A stretch of DNA of 64,000 bases from JBGPHT01 sp041484525. GTDB taxonomy: Bacteria; Acidobacteriota; Terriglobia; Bryobacterales; Bryobacteraceae. The position numbers and the translations under genes were made by a program. The notes under the pieces are model-generated. The model worked only from the letters and a program-made list of their open reading frames with translations. It had not been told where the DNA came from and did no database searches. Every line of letters begins with the position of its first letter. Position 1 is the first letter of the stretch. Below, in pieces: positions 23,344-32,118 of this stretch. The stretch is taken from the NCBI GenBank assembly GCA_041484525.1, contig JBGPHT010000001.1, positions 62,001 to 126,000 of the forward strand, written 5' to 3'.

Positions 23344-24813
23344 TCAGGCTAGGCCGGTATCCACCTCGACGCTTCCGTACGGTGGGCCGAGCTGGACGTT
23401 AACGGTGGGCCACACCGTCTCAGAGACCCGTCTATGGGTCTCCGGGTCGAGGGAACTCACTCTGCGGCTGGCGAAGGTGTACGGGAAGTGCCCGCCAAGT
23501 GGCGCGGTGAGGGCGACGTTGCCGTAGGTATCGCGCACAGTTACGGTGCCCGAGGAGATGGTCGCCCCGGTGACTGCGTCCACGGCGGTGACAGTGTACT
23601 GCGTCGAGGTGCGGCGCGCCGGGTAGGGACTCAACCTCGCGGTCGCGACGCCGGACACAAGCGGGCTTCGCAGGCGCGTCAGAATGGCGACTACCTGTGC
23701 CTGCAACGTTCGATCCGACAGGGCCTCAACGTGGTTGAGAGGGTTGGCGGCATGCGACGTGGAGAACGGCAGACGGGCGCGAGCATCACTGACCAGCAGG
23801 TCCCCGGCCCCAGGCGCAACTTCGGGAGTTGAGGCGGCGAGTGCGGTCAACACGGTCAGGATCTCGATGACGATGGGCAGTTGCACAAGGATCGCGGCCG
23901 GCACGAACGACACGACGTTCAATAGCGTGCCCACGACGACGGGCGTACTTCCCCAGTGGAAGAGCGGGAATGGCACAGGTATCGGGATGGTGCTGTCCGG
24001 AGTGTAGACTCCGGCCCACAGCCGCGCCGCGTTCGTGCTCGTGCCGCCGAAGGTGTGGTACATGATCCCGGGGACGGGTTCGCCCGCAGCGATCGCTGCC
24101 AGCGTCGCGCTGCCCGGGGCGAGTTCGGCCAGTGCCGGGTTCCCGGTGAACGCGCGCATGGTGGCCAGGATCCCCGGTGCAATCAGACCGGCGGCGGTGA
24201 AGGCGGTCTGGAGGCGGGCGAGCAGGGCGTCCACGGTGGTAGCAATGCCCGCGAGCCCGGAACCGGCGTTCGGCGAGTGCAGGGCGATCAGGCTGGTTAC
24301 CCGGGGCAAGAAGGCGGCCAGGGCTGGGATGACCCTTGCGCCGGCGAGGAAGGACCTGGCAATCAGCCCACCACGGCTGTGCCCCACGAACGCGACCCGC
24401 AGCCCCATCAGCCGCGGGTCACCGATCAGGGCCTGCGTCACCAGCAAGGCCAGTTGCGTGACGTTGGTCGCAATCGGTCCGGACGGCGCCTTCTGCGTGT
24501 AGGTCACCGTGGTGAAGCCCGCGGCCTTGAGGGCGGCGTTCCAGCTCGTCAGTGCGGTCGCGAGCGGGTCCAGGAAGAAACGCGCCACGGGCACAAGCGG
24601 CGGCGAGATATGGAAGCCCTCGTCCCTATACGCAGGGAAGCCTACCGTCCGGTCGAACACCACGCCAGGGTAGGCGCTCAACGGCGCGGTCATGTCCATA
24701 CTCGTGCCGCCCAACCCATGCAGTAGGACAACGATCGGCAGGCTCGGATCGAGCGTGCCGTCGACCGTGACCGGGGTTCCGTCGCTCAAGGTGATGGTGA
24801 ACATGCTGGTCAC
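23344..24813 (-). CDS. Alpha/beta-hydrolase (lipase-like) protein
   Basis: 489 residues. The start is GTG at 24813, whose GTGA overlaps the upstream stop; an ATG at 24804 is an alternative. The oxyanion-hole motif LPIVVLLHGLGGTSMDM is near residue 30 and the nucleophile motif VAFVGHSRGGLIARSF near residue 145. An acidic candidate and histidine (LNHVEALSD) follow later. The C-terminal 110 residues look like a beta-sandwich (TVTVRDTYGNVALTAPLGG). It has no signal peptide. The gene and its partner are noticeably more G+C-rich than their accessory neighbours. Confidence 0.8.
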   Translation of the reverse strand: MTSMFTITLSDGTPVTVDGTLDPSLPIVVLLHGLGGTSMDMTAPLSAYPGVVFDRTVGFPAYRDEGFHISPPLVPVARFFLDPLATALTSWNAALKAAGFTTVTYTQKAPSGPIATNVTQLALLVTQALIGDPRLMGLRVAFVGHSRGGLIARSFLAGARVIPALAAFLPRVTSLIALHSPNAGSGLAGIATTVDALLARLQTAFTAAGLIAPGILATMRAFTGNPALAELAPGSATLAAIAAGEPVPGIMYHTFGGTSTNAARLWAGVYTPDSTIPIPVPFPLFHWGSTPVVVGTLLNVVSFVPAAILVQLPIVIEILTVLTALAASTPEVAPGAGDLLVSDARARLPFSTSHAANPLNHVEALSDRTLQAQVVAILTRLRSPLVSGVATARLSPYPARRTSTQYTVTAVDAVTGATISSGTVTVRDTYGNVALTAPLGGHFPYTFASRRVSSLDPETHRRVSETVWPTVNVQLGPPYGSVEVDTGLA

Positions 24814-25229
24814 CCTGCCGGTCGCTGACGCGCCAGTAGCATTCGGCTTCGGACTTCGACCTGCGACATACAGGCGACGGTCTCGGTGATTACGAGCACG
24901 ACGAGTTCCTCCTCGCCCGGGAGGTCCGACGCGGAGAACAGGCTCCCCGCCTCGCCCGGCACCCCCACGCTCACGTAGCGAACCGGCTCCAACCGAACCG
25001 AGGGGTGCTCCTGCTCGTACCGCTGCAGTAGCTGCCGCAACTCGGCAGGCAGATCATCGACCGCCGCCACGGGGACCGGGGCCTCGGCCAGTGGCGCACC
25101 CTCCGGACTGACCGCCGGGACGCCCGCGTACCCGTGCAATTGCTGCCGGAACAGTTGAAGCAGACCCCGCGCGCTGTCGCCGGACGCCCCCCACTTCGCC
25201 GCGCCCGCGTCGCTCTCGTGCATGTTCAT
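24810..25229 (-). CDS. Hypothetical protein coupled to the lipase (139 aa)
   Basis: 139 residues from the ATG at 25229 with GGGAGG upstream. The stop overlaps the GTG start of the hydrolase gene. It is acidic, with a Pro/Ala-rich middle (PLAEAPVPVAAVDDLP) and a C-terminal half that contains PGEEELVVLVITETVACMS. No domain is recognised. The overlap shows that the two are cotranslated, so it may be a partner of the hydrolase. Confidence 0.65.
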   Translation of the reverse strand: MNMHESDAGAAKWGASGDSARGLLQLFRQQLHGYAGVPAVSPEGAPLAEAPVPVAAVDDLPAELRQLLQRYEQEHPSVRLEPVRYVSVGVPGEAGSLFSASDLPGEEELVVLVITETVACMSQVEVRSRMLLARQRPAG

Positions 25230-25350
25230 CTGAACCTCCCTCGTGAATTCGTGGGTTACCGCCTCCGCGGCATGCCCGCGAACAGGATTCTGAAAGCCCC
25301 TGTTTCGCCGGCCCCAATCTACCATTGAGCTGGCGAGCAGTCAATCGTAA

Positions 25351-25554
25351 CGAACTCTTCTGCGCTGGCTCCAGTTGCCCGAGTTCCAGAAGGCCTATCG
25401 TGACGCCGGGCGCTCCACTTTCTCACAATCGATCGCCCGCCTCCAGCAAGGAGCCTCCGCCGCGGCGACGACACTCCTGAAGACGATGATCGACCCGGAT
25501 ACTCCGGCATCCGTTCGCAATCCTGACGGCGTAGTGTTCACTGGTGCTGGCTGA
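25351..25554 (+). pseudogene. Fragment of a small acidobacterial-type HTH/helical protein
   Basis: An open frame with no start reads RTLLRWLQLPEFQKAYRDAG, then SQSIARLQQGASAAATTLLK and MIDPDTPASVRN before a frameshift-like tail and TGA. The pattern (HTH-like 'LLRWLQLPEFQKAY' followed by an ARLQQ helix) resembles a repeated family of short proteins with an N-terminal helix-turn-helix. The N-terminus and the end of the helical region are missing, so it is a remnant. The family name is not known to me. Confidence 0.55.
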
Positions 25555-25795
25555 GCGCCATGAGAGTAGCGTTACCGAAAATGACGAGGTCCAACCGCTG
25601 CCGCACAGCCTGCCCCGAACGGCCATCGAGAGAAGCAGAAAGAGTAGCCGACGATCTTGATGCCCGAGCAGCCGGTCCCCTGAGAACAGATTAGCTACCG
25701 ATATGGACGTATAATGCCCGCCATACGCCGATCGTTCTCCGACTGGCCGACCATCCTCCCGCAGCGTCGGCGACACTTCCCCATTGGAACGGTGA
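25555..25795. other. Intergenic region, nothing recognised
   Basis: Between the remnant and the stop codon of the large glycosyltransferase fusion. No gene, repeat or clear terminator is visible. Confidence 0.4.
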
Positions 25796-28720
25796 TTATT
25801 GGCAATCGGGCCTGATCCCATGAACATGGCCGCGAGCCCAAGACCGCGGATCGTCGCGGGGCACCAGATGGAACCCCGAGTCCCGGAGGAAGCTGCGAAC
25901 GAAATCGCCGGTGCGAAACCACTCTGCTTCTCCGCGATCCGCACGATGATCGTGTGCGGCAACGGAAATGTTTCGGGTATGCTCGAGCGCGCGCCGGCAT
26001 CCGATCAATGCGAGACGCTCGGCGCCCTCGATATTCATCTTCAGGAAATCGATGCGGCCGATACCGCAACTTTCCCAAATGCAATCGAACGGCACGCCGT
26101 CGACCGCGAAACCGGACGTCGACGGCTCGCCGCCCCGTGTATAGTTTGACGTCCAATTCGAAGATGTCTCGATCTGCAGCTTGCCTGTTTTGTCTGCGCA
26201 CGCGAGGTTCAAGGCTGTTACGTTCGAGAGGCCATTCCAGAGGCAGAACTTCTTCAATACCGCAAAGGACACCGGATGAGCTTCGATCGCAAGTACGCGG
26301 CCCGAACCCCCGACCGCCCGGGAGAACGCGCAAGTGTCTTCGCCGCGTCCGGCTCCAATATCTACCACCACATCACCAGGCTTCGGCCGGTACACGCGGT
26401 ACCAGTTATCTTCAGCCTGCTGTAGATAACGCGCAGCCGCTCCGGCCAGTTCATGCCAGAGCCACTCCTCCGGCTCCGTAACCTCGGGCACCGGAAAATA
26501 GTAGTCGCCAACCCGGAAAATCCACATATCCTGCCAAAACACGTCTAAGTCGATGTTCGGAAGAACGCGCCGGCCGAGGCGGATTGCTTTGGCGATAAGG
26601 CGCTCCCTGGAGTTCAGCCGGCCTGTCAAAGATGGGGGTCGACCTCCGGAGCCGGTTCCATTGACTCCGGCTGAATCCGCGTCGTCCGCCGAAACGGTGT
26701 CGCGCTGCCGCTGAAGGCAGAGGGATTTGAATCCTAAGCCCAGGAGTCGTGTGTCCATTGACCCACTCGTTTCAGCAGGTGACCGGGGATCGGTAATACG
26801 GAAATGGAAGTGCGGGCTCGAGTCCGCGGCAATCAGGTTCGCGCCTATGTTCAAGGTGAGAGCAACCGAACCCGCACGATCGAATGACCACTCGCCAATT
26901 AGTGTGTCCTGATAGACGACACTTACCAGCAGGGTGGGATGGAGAGGAGTGAGGAACGGCATTACTTCCGCGGAAAGGATCGCCCCGCAACCAAGTGGAC
27001 TGCCAAGAGGTAAATGGATGTCGGCCTGCTCGCTCACTGTCCAGGTTCCCCAGCTCTCAGGTAGTCCCCAACCCTTGCCGGTATAGTCGATACCGTTTCC
27101 TTCTATCGAAAACTCAATCGGCGAGCCGAGCGGATAACAGAAAACTGACTGGGGGAGGCTATCGCTCGCGCTGGCTGCCGCAATTGCTCCTGTACTGCAT
27201 GGCAGAGTTGTATATTCGAGGTTTTCGTATAAGTAAAAATAGTTAAAGTCCTGCTGCGGATTGAGCCGCCGGTATTCCTCGCAGCGCCTCCGCCTTTCTC
27301 CGCGGGGGCGGTCCAGGAAAGTATGGTGGTCAATCCAGCGATCGAAGAGAATTATGGACCGGCCTGCCACACTCATTTCCTCGTGCACTCTTTTCGGCCA
27401 GGTTATTGTGTCCGGCTCATTCGCAAACAGCCGCAGTTGCAGATCGGGAAACCAGGGATTGGCGGCAATGAAAGAGTCGCCCGGAGGAACCAGCCAGCGC
27501 CGGGGCAGCCAGACCTGCGCGAAGTGATTGAATGCCGCCAGCAATTGGAAAGACGCTTTGTCCCAGTTGCCTCCCAAGGATTCGTCATCATCGATCCTCA
27601 AGATAAAATCACCCGAACAAAACGCCGCGATCTTCTCCAGGGCGGATTCAAGGTAACCTTCTGTAGTCACCATATGCACGTGCGAGGTGAAGCGCTTGGC
27701 GACGGAGAATGTACGGTCCGTCGTGCTGGCATCGACGCACACGACAATTTCATCCGCGAACGCGGCACGCTGGATCGACTCGAGACAGCGCGCAAGCCGC
27801 GCCTCGCTGTTCCTGGTTAGCACCACCGCGCTGACGCTCGGCAGCGGGGAAGAAAAGCTTGCACTGTTCAGCCCGGAACCGGTATTTTCAGTGGTCTCTT
27901 GGGCGCTATCCCGACTTCCGTTGACGGAAATTCGAAACGCAGGCCGTTCCAGGTACCTGGCCTTCAGGCGTTCGTACAGACAAGCTGCGTCGTACTCTTC
28001 GTCCTTGTCGAATCCACCGCGCCGCCACATTTCATTCCATAAGTGGACAGCATAGGTCTCGTCGCTAATGCCGCTCTGGTGGTCCGGATCGATGATCCCT
28101 TTCCACCGGAACCACGGAATCGGACAAAAGTCCGCAGCCCTCCGAACGTAAGCACCAAGTCCCAACTCTTGAACGGCCTTGGCGAGCAGAAGAGGGCCAA
28201 TTTCGCCCCAAGAGAGCGTGGCCGGGTCCTTACTCTGACAAACATCCCAAGCATATTTAAGGACCCTTGAACCGGGAGGGGATTTTATGGCGCCGACATT
28301 GACCGCTTCGCGAGGATCATCACCCTCCTGGGCGGCTTGAGAGGAAAAGACGTATTCCGTCTGGAAGTCAAACGGCCGTAGGCAAATCAGGTCGGTATCC
28401 GCCCACCAACCGCCTTTTTGAAGAAGCAGTCTGTAGCGAAAGTGGTTGGAGAAACCCGAATAGCTGTCATACTCCGAATACTTAAAGATTTTGGCTGAGG
28501 GAATGATGTAATTCGCATCTTTTATGCAGACCCCTTCGGGAACGTTATCTATGCGATCATACGTATAAAGGTGGTACTCGTGCCCGTGCGCGAGGAAGGA
28601 GCGCATGGAGAGCTCTTCCATACGGGAGAGGTGGGTGCCGATCCACAGTCCCTGGATTACACGGTTCGAAACTTTGCAATCTCTCCATCGGTCTGGAAGA
28701 ACCCGATCTCGCCATTTCAT
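25796..28720 (-). CDS. Three-domain fusion: sugar-DXD glycosyltransferase, GT2 glycosyltransferase, FkbM methyltransferase
   Basis: 974 residues from the ATG at 28720 (a TTG at 28732 is also in frame). Domain 1 (about 1-265) is a Gly_transf_sug/GT32-like enzyme with RYRLLLQKGGWWADTDLICL, DTD at 108-110 being the nucleotide-sugar metal site. Domain 2 (about 300-450) is GT2: VSAVVLTRNSEARLARCLES and RIDDDESLGG. A long middle section of unclear fold separates it from domain 3 (about 780-974), an FkbM-type SAM methyltransferase with VVVDIGAGRGEDTCAF and DFLKMNIEGAERLAL. The protein could add two sugars and methylate one of them, acting on a surface glycan in the cytoplasm. No linked glycan cluster is nearby. 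Confidence 0.85.
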   Translation of the reverse strand: MKWRDRVLPDRWRDCKVSNRVIQGLWIGTHLSRMEELSMRSFLAHGHEYHLYTYDRIDNVPEGVCIKDANYIIPSAKIFKYSEYDSYSGFSNHFRYRLLLQKGGWWADTDLICLRPFDFQTEYVFSSQAAQEGDDPREAVNVGAIKSPPGSRVLKYAWDVCQSKDPATLSWGEIGPLLLAKAVQELGLGAYVRRAADFCPIPWFRWKGIIDPDHQSGISDETYAVHLWNEMWRRGGFDKDEEYDAACLYERLKARYLERPAFRISVNGSRDSAQETTENTGSGLNSASFSSPLPSVSAVVLTRNSEARLARCLESIQRAAFADEIVVCVDASTTDRTFSVAKRFTSHVHMVTTEGYLESALEKIAAFCSGDFILRIDDDESLGGNWDKASFQLLAAFNHFAQVWLPRRWLVPPGDSFIAANPWFPDLQLRLFANEPDTITWPKRVHEEMSVAGRSIILFDRWIDHHTFLDRPRGERRRRCEEYRRLNPQQDFNYFYLYENLEYTTLPCSTGAIAAASASDSLPQSVFCYPLGSPIEFSIEGNGIDYTGKGWGLPESWGTWTVSEQADIHLPLGSPLGCGAILSAEVMPFLTPLHPTLLVSVVYQDTLIGEWSFDRAGSVALTLNIGANLIAADSSPHFHFRITDPRSPAETSGSMDTRLLGLGFKSLCLQRQRDTVSADDADSAGVNGTGSGGRPPSLTGRLNSRERLIAKAIRLGRRVLPNIDLDVFWQDMWIFRVGDYYFPVPEVTEPEEWLWHELAGAAARYLQQAEDNWYRVYRPKPGDVVVDIGAGRGEDTCAFSRAVGGSGRVLAIEAHPVSFAVLKKFCLWNGLSNVTALNLACADKTGKLQIETSSNWTSNYTRGGEPSTSGFAVDGVPFDCIWESCGIGRIDFLKMNIEGAERLALIGCRRALEHTRNISVAAHDHRADRGEAEWFRTGDFVRSFLRDSGFHLVPRDDPRSWARGHVHGIRPDCQ

Positions 28721-29333
28721 ATTGCTCGTCAAAGTTCAATGCCGCAACTGCGCTTCCAGCCATCGGATTGGAGTCCCAGGACTCGCGGCGAGGGGCCCGC
28801 CCGCACCAGCGTTATCAGCAATGGAATTCCAGCGGGCAGGTTGTGACCAGAGAGCACCGAGACGATAGTATACCGGATAGTCAGCGAACCAGGGGCGGTC
28901 CTGGCATACACGTGACCTGACCGACGAGCACGGGTAGCGTCCGCCGCGCCGCGGCTTACTTGAAACGCCCCAACCGTTGAAGTGCCAGCAAGCCGATAAT
29001 TCCTGGTAAACGCCGCTCACGGAAAGCGCTTGGTTTGTCAGCTTGTCGCGTATCTGGCAGTAAGCTGTACTAGACAGCTTCCAATGGAAGGATGGGGGCA
29101 GATACTTGAGGCGGCACGGTAATGAGCTTGCTTTTATTCCAGTGCTCAGGAGCCGTAACATCCGGAGCCTGGTACCCTTGATCGCCACAGGTGAGCAGTT
29201 GAATCCCAGGAGTTCTTCGACCAAACGCCGCCGGCCAAGATCAGCGCGAAACCACTCAGTCCATTCGGGGAGCGCTCGGAGACCAAACCCTCACAGCCAA
29301 GCGATGCAGCACGAACTGTCAAGGGCGGCGCGT
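28721..29333. other. Region without a supported gene
   Basis: Frames of 162 codons (28736-29224, minus) and shorter ones exist, but none shows a family motif or a good ribosome binding site, and the residue make-up is irregular. The minus-strand frame at 28729-28911 is only 60 codons. I treat this as decayed or non-coding DNA next to the istB remnant. Confidence 0.45.
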
Positions 29334-29830
29334 CTAGGGCAGAGCGGAAGCCGCCTCCCAAGCCACGCGCCGTCGTAGCGGCCAGGGTGATGGATTATTG
29401 CGTGCCGGGGTCTTTCTTCTTCCTGTTGTTTTGAGCCGGAAACTGTCTCCGTTCATTTCCAGAATGTGAACATGGTGGGTCAGCCGATCGAGCAGGGCGC
29501 CAATCAGCCGCTCCGAGCCCAGCACCTCGGTCCACTCGGCAAAGGGCAGGTTACTGGTCACCAGCGTGGAGGTCCGTTCGTAGCGCTGACTGAAGACTTC
29601 AAACAGCATTTCGGCGCCGGTCTTCGACAGTGGCACGAAGCCGAGCTCGTCCACGATCGGCAACTCCTGGCGTGCCAGGTTCTTTTGATAACGCAACAGA
29701 CGATTGTCGTCGCGCGTCTCGATTAGTTCGTGCACCAGCGCCGCCGCCATGGTGAAGCGCACCCGGAAGCCCCATGCCGCCGGCGCCAATAAGACCGACG
29801 ACCTCGCCTATGAATGGTAAGCGAGCAGGA
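29334..29830 (-). pseudogene. istB (IS21-type) ATPase remnant lacking the P-loop
   Basis: The open part reads RFTMAAALVHELIETRDDNR, RLLRYQKNLARQELPIVDEL (Walker B region, DELGF) and SQRYERTSTLVTSNLPFAEW, the IstB/DnaC-like helper of IS21 elements. Where the Walker A motif GPPGTGKTH should follow VLL, the sequence jumps from SSVLLAP directly to AAWGFRVRF. An in-frame stop lies just upstream. The N-terminal domain, P-loop and istA partner are absent. It is therefore a dead internal deletion derivative. Confidence 0.75.
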
Positions 29831-29989
29831 CGGCGCCCCCTGCACGGTCTGGATTCACTGCCGCGAGATCCCCGGGCGCACCGCGGGGCATCCCCGGCTA
29901 CGGCCGATCCGCCCTTTGAGTTTGATCTTCTGCTAGCTGACGTAATCCGCAGCAAGAAATTACGATGGAGCGCTCTGCGCACTTGTCGC

Positions 29990-30037
29990 TCACGCCCTTT
30001 GTCCGTCCGCGCGCGGCGTGAGGACGAACGCCTTCAT
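29990..30037 (-). pseudogene. Beheaded ParE toxin start (15 codons)
   Basis: ATG at 30037 overlaps the ParD stop codon (ATGA), the usual parDE junction. The frame begins MKAFVLTPRADGQRA and stops; MK-x-F-V-L-TPRA is the ordinary ParE N-terminus, after which the known family continues with a helix. Only the first strand is left, so no toxin can be made. The IS21 remnant begins about 160 bases further on. Confidence 0.6.
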
Positions 30038-30300
30038 CCCCTGGCGCGCTTCCGCTTGACGCTTCGGTGCCGGATCTTGACAAACGCCTGCGGCCCGTCA
30101 ACGAACTCGCCACGGTCCGCCTGTTCGCTGCCCACTGCGATTTCCTTTCGTAGTTCGGCCAGCCGGAGGTTTTTCAACTCTTCACGCTCCTTAAGAAGCC
30201 GAAGACCTTCCCGCACCACTTCGCTCTGGGATTGGTAATGACCGGTTTGAAGAAGTTCAGCTATGAACTTGTCGAACACAGGGCTCAGGTTGACGTTCAT
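30034..30300 (-). CDS. parD: ParD-type (RHH) antitoxin
   Basis: 88 residues from the ATG at 30300. The N-terminal ribbon-helix-helix is clear (NVNLSPVFDKFIAELLQTGH, then SQSEVVREGLRLLKEREE), followed by a helical toxin-binding tail. ParD represses its own operon and neutralises ParE. Its partner is reduced to 15 codons, so this is an orphan antitoxin. It lies 21 bases after the cation transporter gene in the same direction. Confidence 0.88.
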   Translation of the reverse strand: MNVNLSPVFDKFIAELLQTGHYQSQSEVVREGLRLLKEREELKNLRLAELRKEIAVGSEQADRGEFVDGPQAFVKIRHRSVKRKRARG

Positions 30301-30321
30301 ACCTGGGAGCAAAGCTCCGAG

Positions 30322-30963
30322 TCAATTATTGACAATACCGGTACAACTGCAACATTCTTTGCCCCTGATTCCATCGACGCCCTCCTTACCGATGATCGGA
30401 GCCATCGCCAACCCTGCCACGGGATCGGCCCACCACCAGCCGAACACGGCATTCAACAGCAGACCGCCCAACAGGATCGCAGACAGGTACGTGCAAAAAT
30501 CGGCCTGTCTGGAATCGGCTCGCATAGCTCCGCTCCCGATTCCGGCAGCAATCTTCCGTTTGGCTTTCGCCAGCAACGGCATGACCGCCACAGACACAGC
30601 CGCTATCAGGATGCCAGGGATGCTCCGTCCGGAAATTTCGCGGCGGATCAGTGTGGAAGCGGATTCGTATACGATGTAAATCGCCAGCGCCACGAAGCAC
30701 CAGCCAACGATTCGCAACGTCGTCCGCTCAACCTGTTCACGCCGGCACGCGTTTGAGTCGTGATGGAGCCGCCACAGTAATGCCGCTCCGGAGGTTACTT
30801 CGATGAGGCTGTCCAGCCCAAAGCCAATCAGGGAGACGGACCCGGCTATCCACCCGGCAACGATCGAGATCAGACCCTCAAGGCTGTTGTATGCGATGGT
30901 GAAGTATTCGAGCCGTTGACCCCACCGGACGGTTTCGGCACGACTCGGAACACCGACGATCAT
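30322..30963 (-). CDS. Short cation diffusion facilitator-type transporter
   Basis: 213 residues. The CDF core is evident: YNSLEGLISIVAGWIAGSVS, GFGLDSLIEVTSG in the metal-binding TM region, a second site in ADSRQADFCTYLSAILLGGLL, and GWWWADPVAGLAMAP at the end. It lacks the large cytoplasmic domain of classical CDFs, as do other ~210-residue 'cation transporter' proteins, and ends in Cys residues (ECCSCTG). It should export divalent metal by proton antiport. A remnant of a close relative lies at 23054-23175. Confidence 0.85.
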   Translation of the reverse strand: MIVGVPSRAETVRWGQRLEYFTIAYNSLEGLISIVAGWIAGSVSLIGFGLDSLIEVTSGAALLWRLHHDSNACRREQVERTTLRIVGWCFVALAIYIVYESASTLIRREISGRSIPGILIAAVSVAVMPLLAKAKRKIAAGIGSGAMRADSRQADFCTYLSAILLGGLLLNAVFGWWWADPVAGLAMAPIIGKEGVDGIRGKECCSCTGIVNN

Positions 30964-30999
30964 CGGAACACCCCGCTTTCAGTGTATCCGGCGACCGGT

Positions 31000-31395
31000 T
31001 CAATTCCGATCCTCCAGTCCGAGCCATTCGACAGCCTCCTCCATCGACCGGAATACGCCCACCTTCTTAGTGCTTCGCTCGTCCAGTTCCCGGTGAGCCT
31101 GGTACATTCGGCCCAACCCGAACAATGCGGATCGCGGCGCGACGATGGCGAATTTCGAGGCGTGCTCCGGGCTGTCCATGGCGGCAGACATCCGCGCCAG
31201 CTCCCGCACCTGCTCGGGTGAAGGCGATGTCACCAGCTCGGCGGCGGTCATGTCCACTATTTCGTCGTACCCGGCCACGTCGGAGCGCGACCATACTTCT
31301 CCCTGGTAGGTACAAATGTCCTGGTCCTCCACGCGGCCTGCGGCTTTCGCGATGACCACCTGCCGGTCACGGTCGATCCGATATTCAATTGGCAT
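31000..31395 (-). CDS. STAS/SpoIIAA-like domain protein
   Basis: 131 residues from the ATG at 31395 (GAGG upstream). The pattern fits a SpoIIAA-like fold: MPIEYRIDRDRQVVIAKAAG, DEIVDMTAAE, KFAIVAPRSALFGLGRMYQ and KKVGVFRSMEEAVEWLG. Such domains in acidobacteria and planctomycetes are of unknown function, possibly regulatory. No phosphorylation serine motif is obvious. A longer upstream frame is discarded. Confidence 0.65.
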   Translation of the reverse strand: MPIEYRIDRDRQVVIAKAAGRVEDQDICTYQGEVWSRSDVAGYDEIVDMTAAELVTSPSPEQVRELARMSAAMDSPEHASKFAIVAPRSALFGLGRMYQAHRELDERSTKKVGVFRSMEEAVEWLGLEDRN

Positions 31396-31611
31396 AAATA
31401 TGGGCCTCAATTCAAACGGGGAATTGGCCGCATTGAGCCGTGCTGCCACGCATCCAAATACGCGCAGTGTGCAGCGGAATCGGCTCTACATCAGGAGGGA
31501 GGGAACAGGGGCCCGGCTTGCTACCGCGTTTACAAATGTAAATTGGCTCACCTCGATTGTACCAGCTCTGGCGCTCCCGCCGGGCGTTGGTTTGCAACTT
31601 AAAGGAGTAGC

Positions 31612-32102
31612 GTGCCACCAGTTGGCGGTATGGGAGGGCTTCAAAGGAGAGTCGTGCAGATCACCCTGGCCACCGGCCTGCTTTTTGCATTCCACCGAGG
31701 CCCCACCGAATGCATCACCGGGGATCGGATTCGCGACTGTGATAGTCGACTTGGCCGCTCACACCCTGCACGTGGATGTGACGTTCTCGGGCCTGGTGGC
31801 TGGCAACACGGCTTCGCACATTCACTGCTGCACCGCCGTTCCCGGAGTCAGCACCGCCCTGGTGGCCACGACGATGCCGACCTTTTCGTTACAGCTCATG
31901 GCGGCACGACGGCACAGGCGGAAGCGGATCTGGCGGCCGGCATCGCTGGGGGGCAGGCATATCTAACATTCACAGCTCGACGTTCCCCGGCGGCGAGATC
32001 CGCGGATTCCTGGAGCCCACGGTTCCCGAGCCGTCCACACTGTGGTTAGCCGGCGTCGCGCTGGTTTCGCTCACGACTCTCAAACGCCGCCGTCGAGTTT
32101 GA
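31612..32102 (+). pseudogene. Frameshifted CHRD-domain PEP-CTERM protein
   Basis: GTG at 31612 has AAAGGAG just upstream and begins a signal-like segment (VVQITLATGLLFAF). Frame changes follow: CHRD sequence (GFATVIVDLAAHTLHVDVTF, NTASHIHCCTAVPG) is in one frame, GGTTAQAEADLAAGIAGGQAY in another, and STFPGGEIRGFLEPTVPEPS TLWLAGVALVSLTTLKRRRR in a third, ending TGA. The last piece is a complete PEP-CTERM sorting signal (VPEP, hydrophobic helix, Arg cluster). At least three frame disruptions make the gene dead unless there are assembly errors. The ancestor was an exported CHRD protein sorted by exosortase. Confidence 0.75.
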
Positions 32103-32118
32103 TTTCCGCCGAAGTTCG

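Noticed and set aside
28736..29224. 162-codon minus-strand frame just before the glycosyltransferase fusion
   Set aside because: No domain, no ribosome binding site, and irregular Trp/Cys/Arg composition; it may be decayed DNA.
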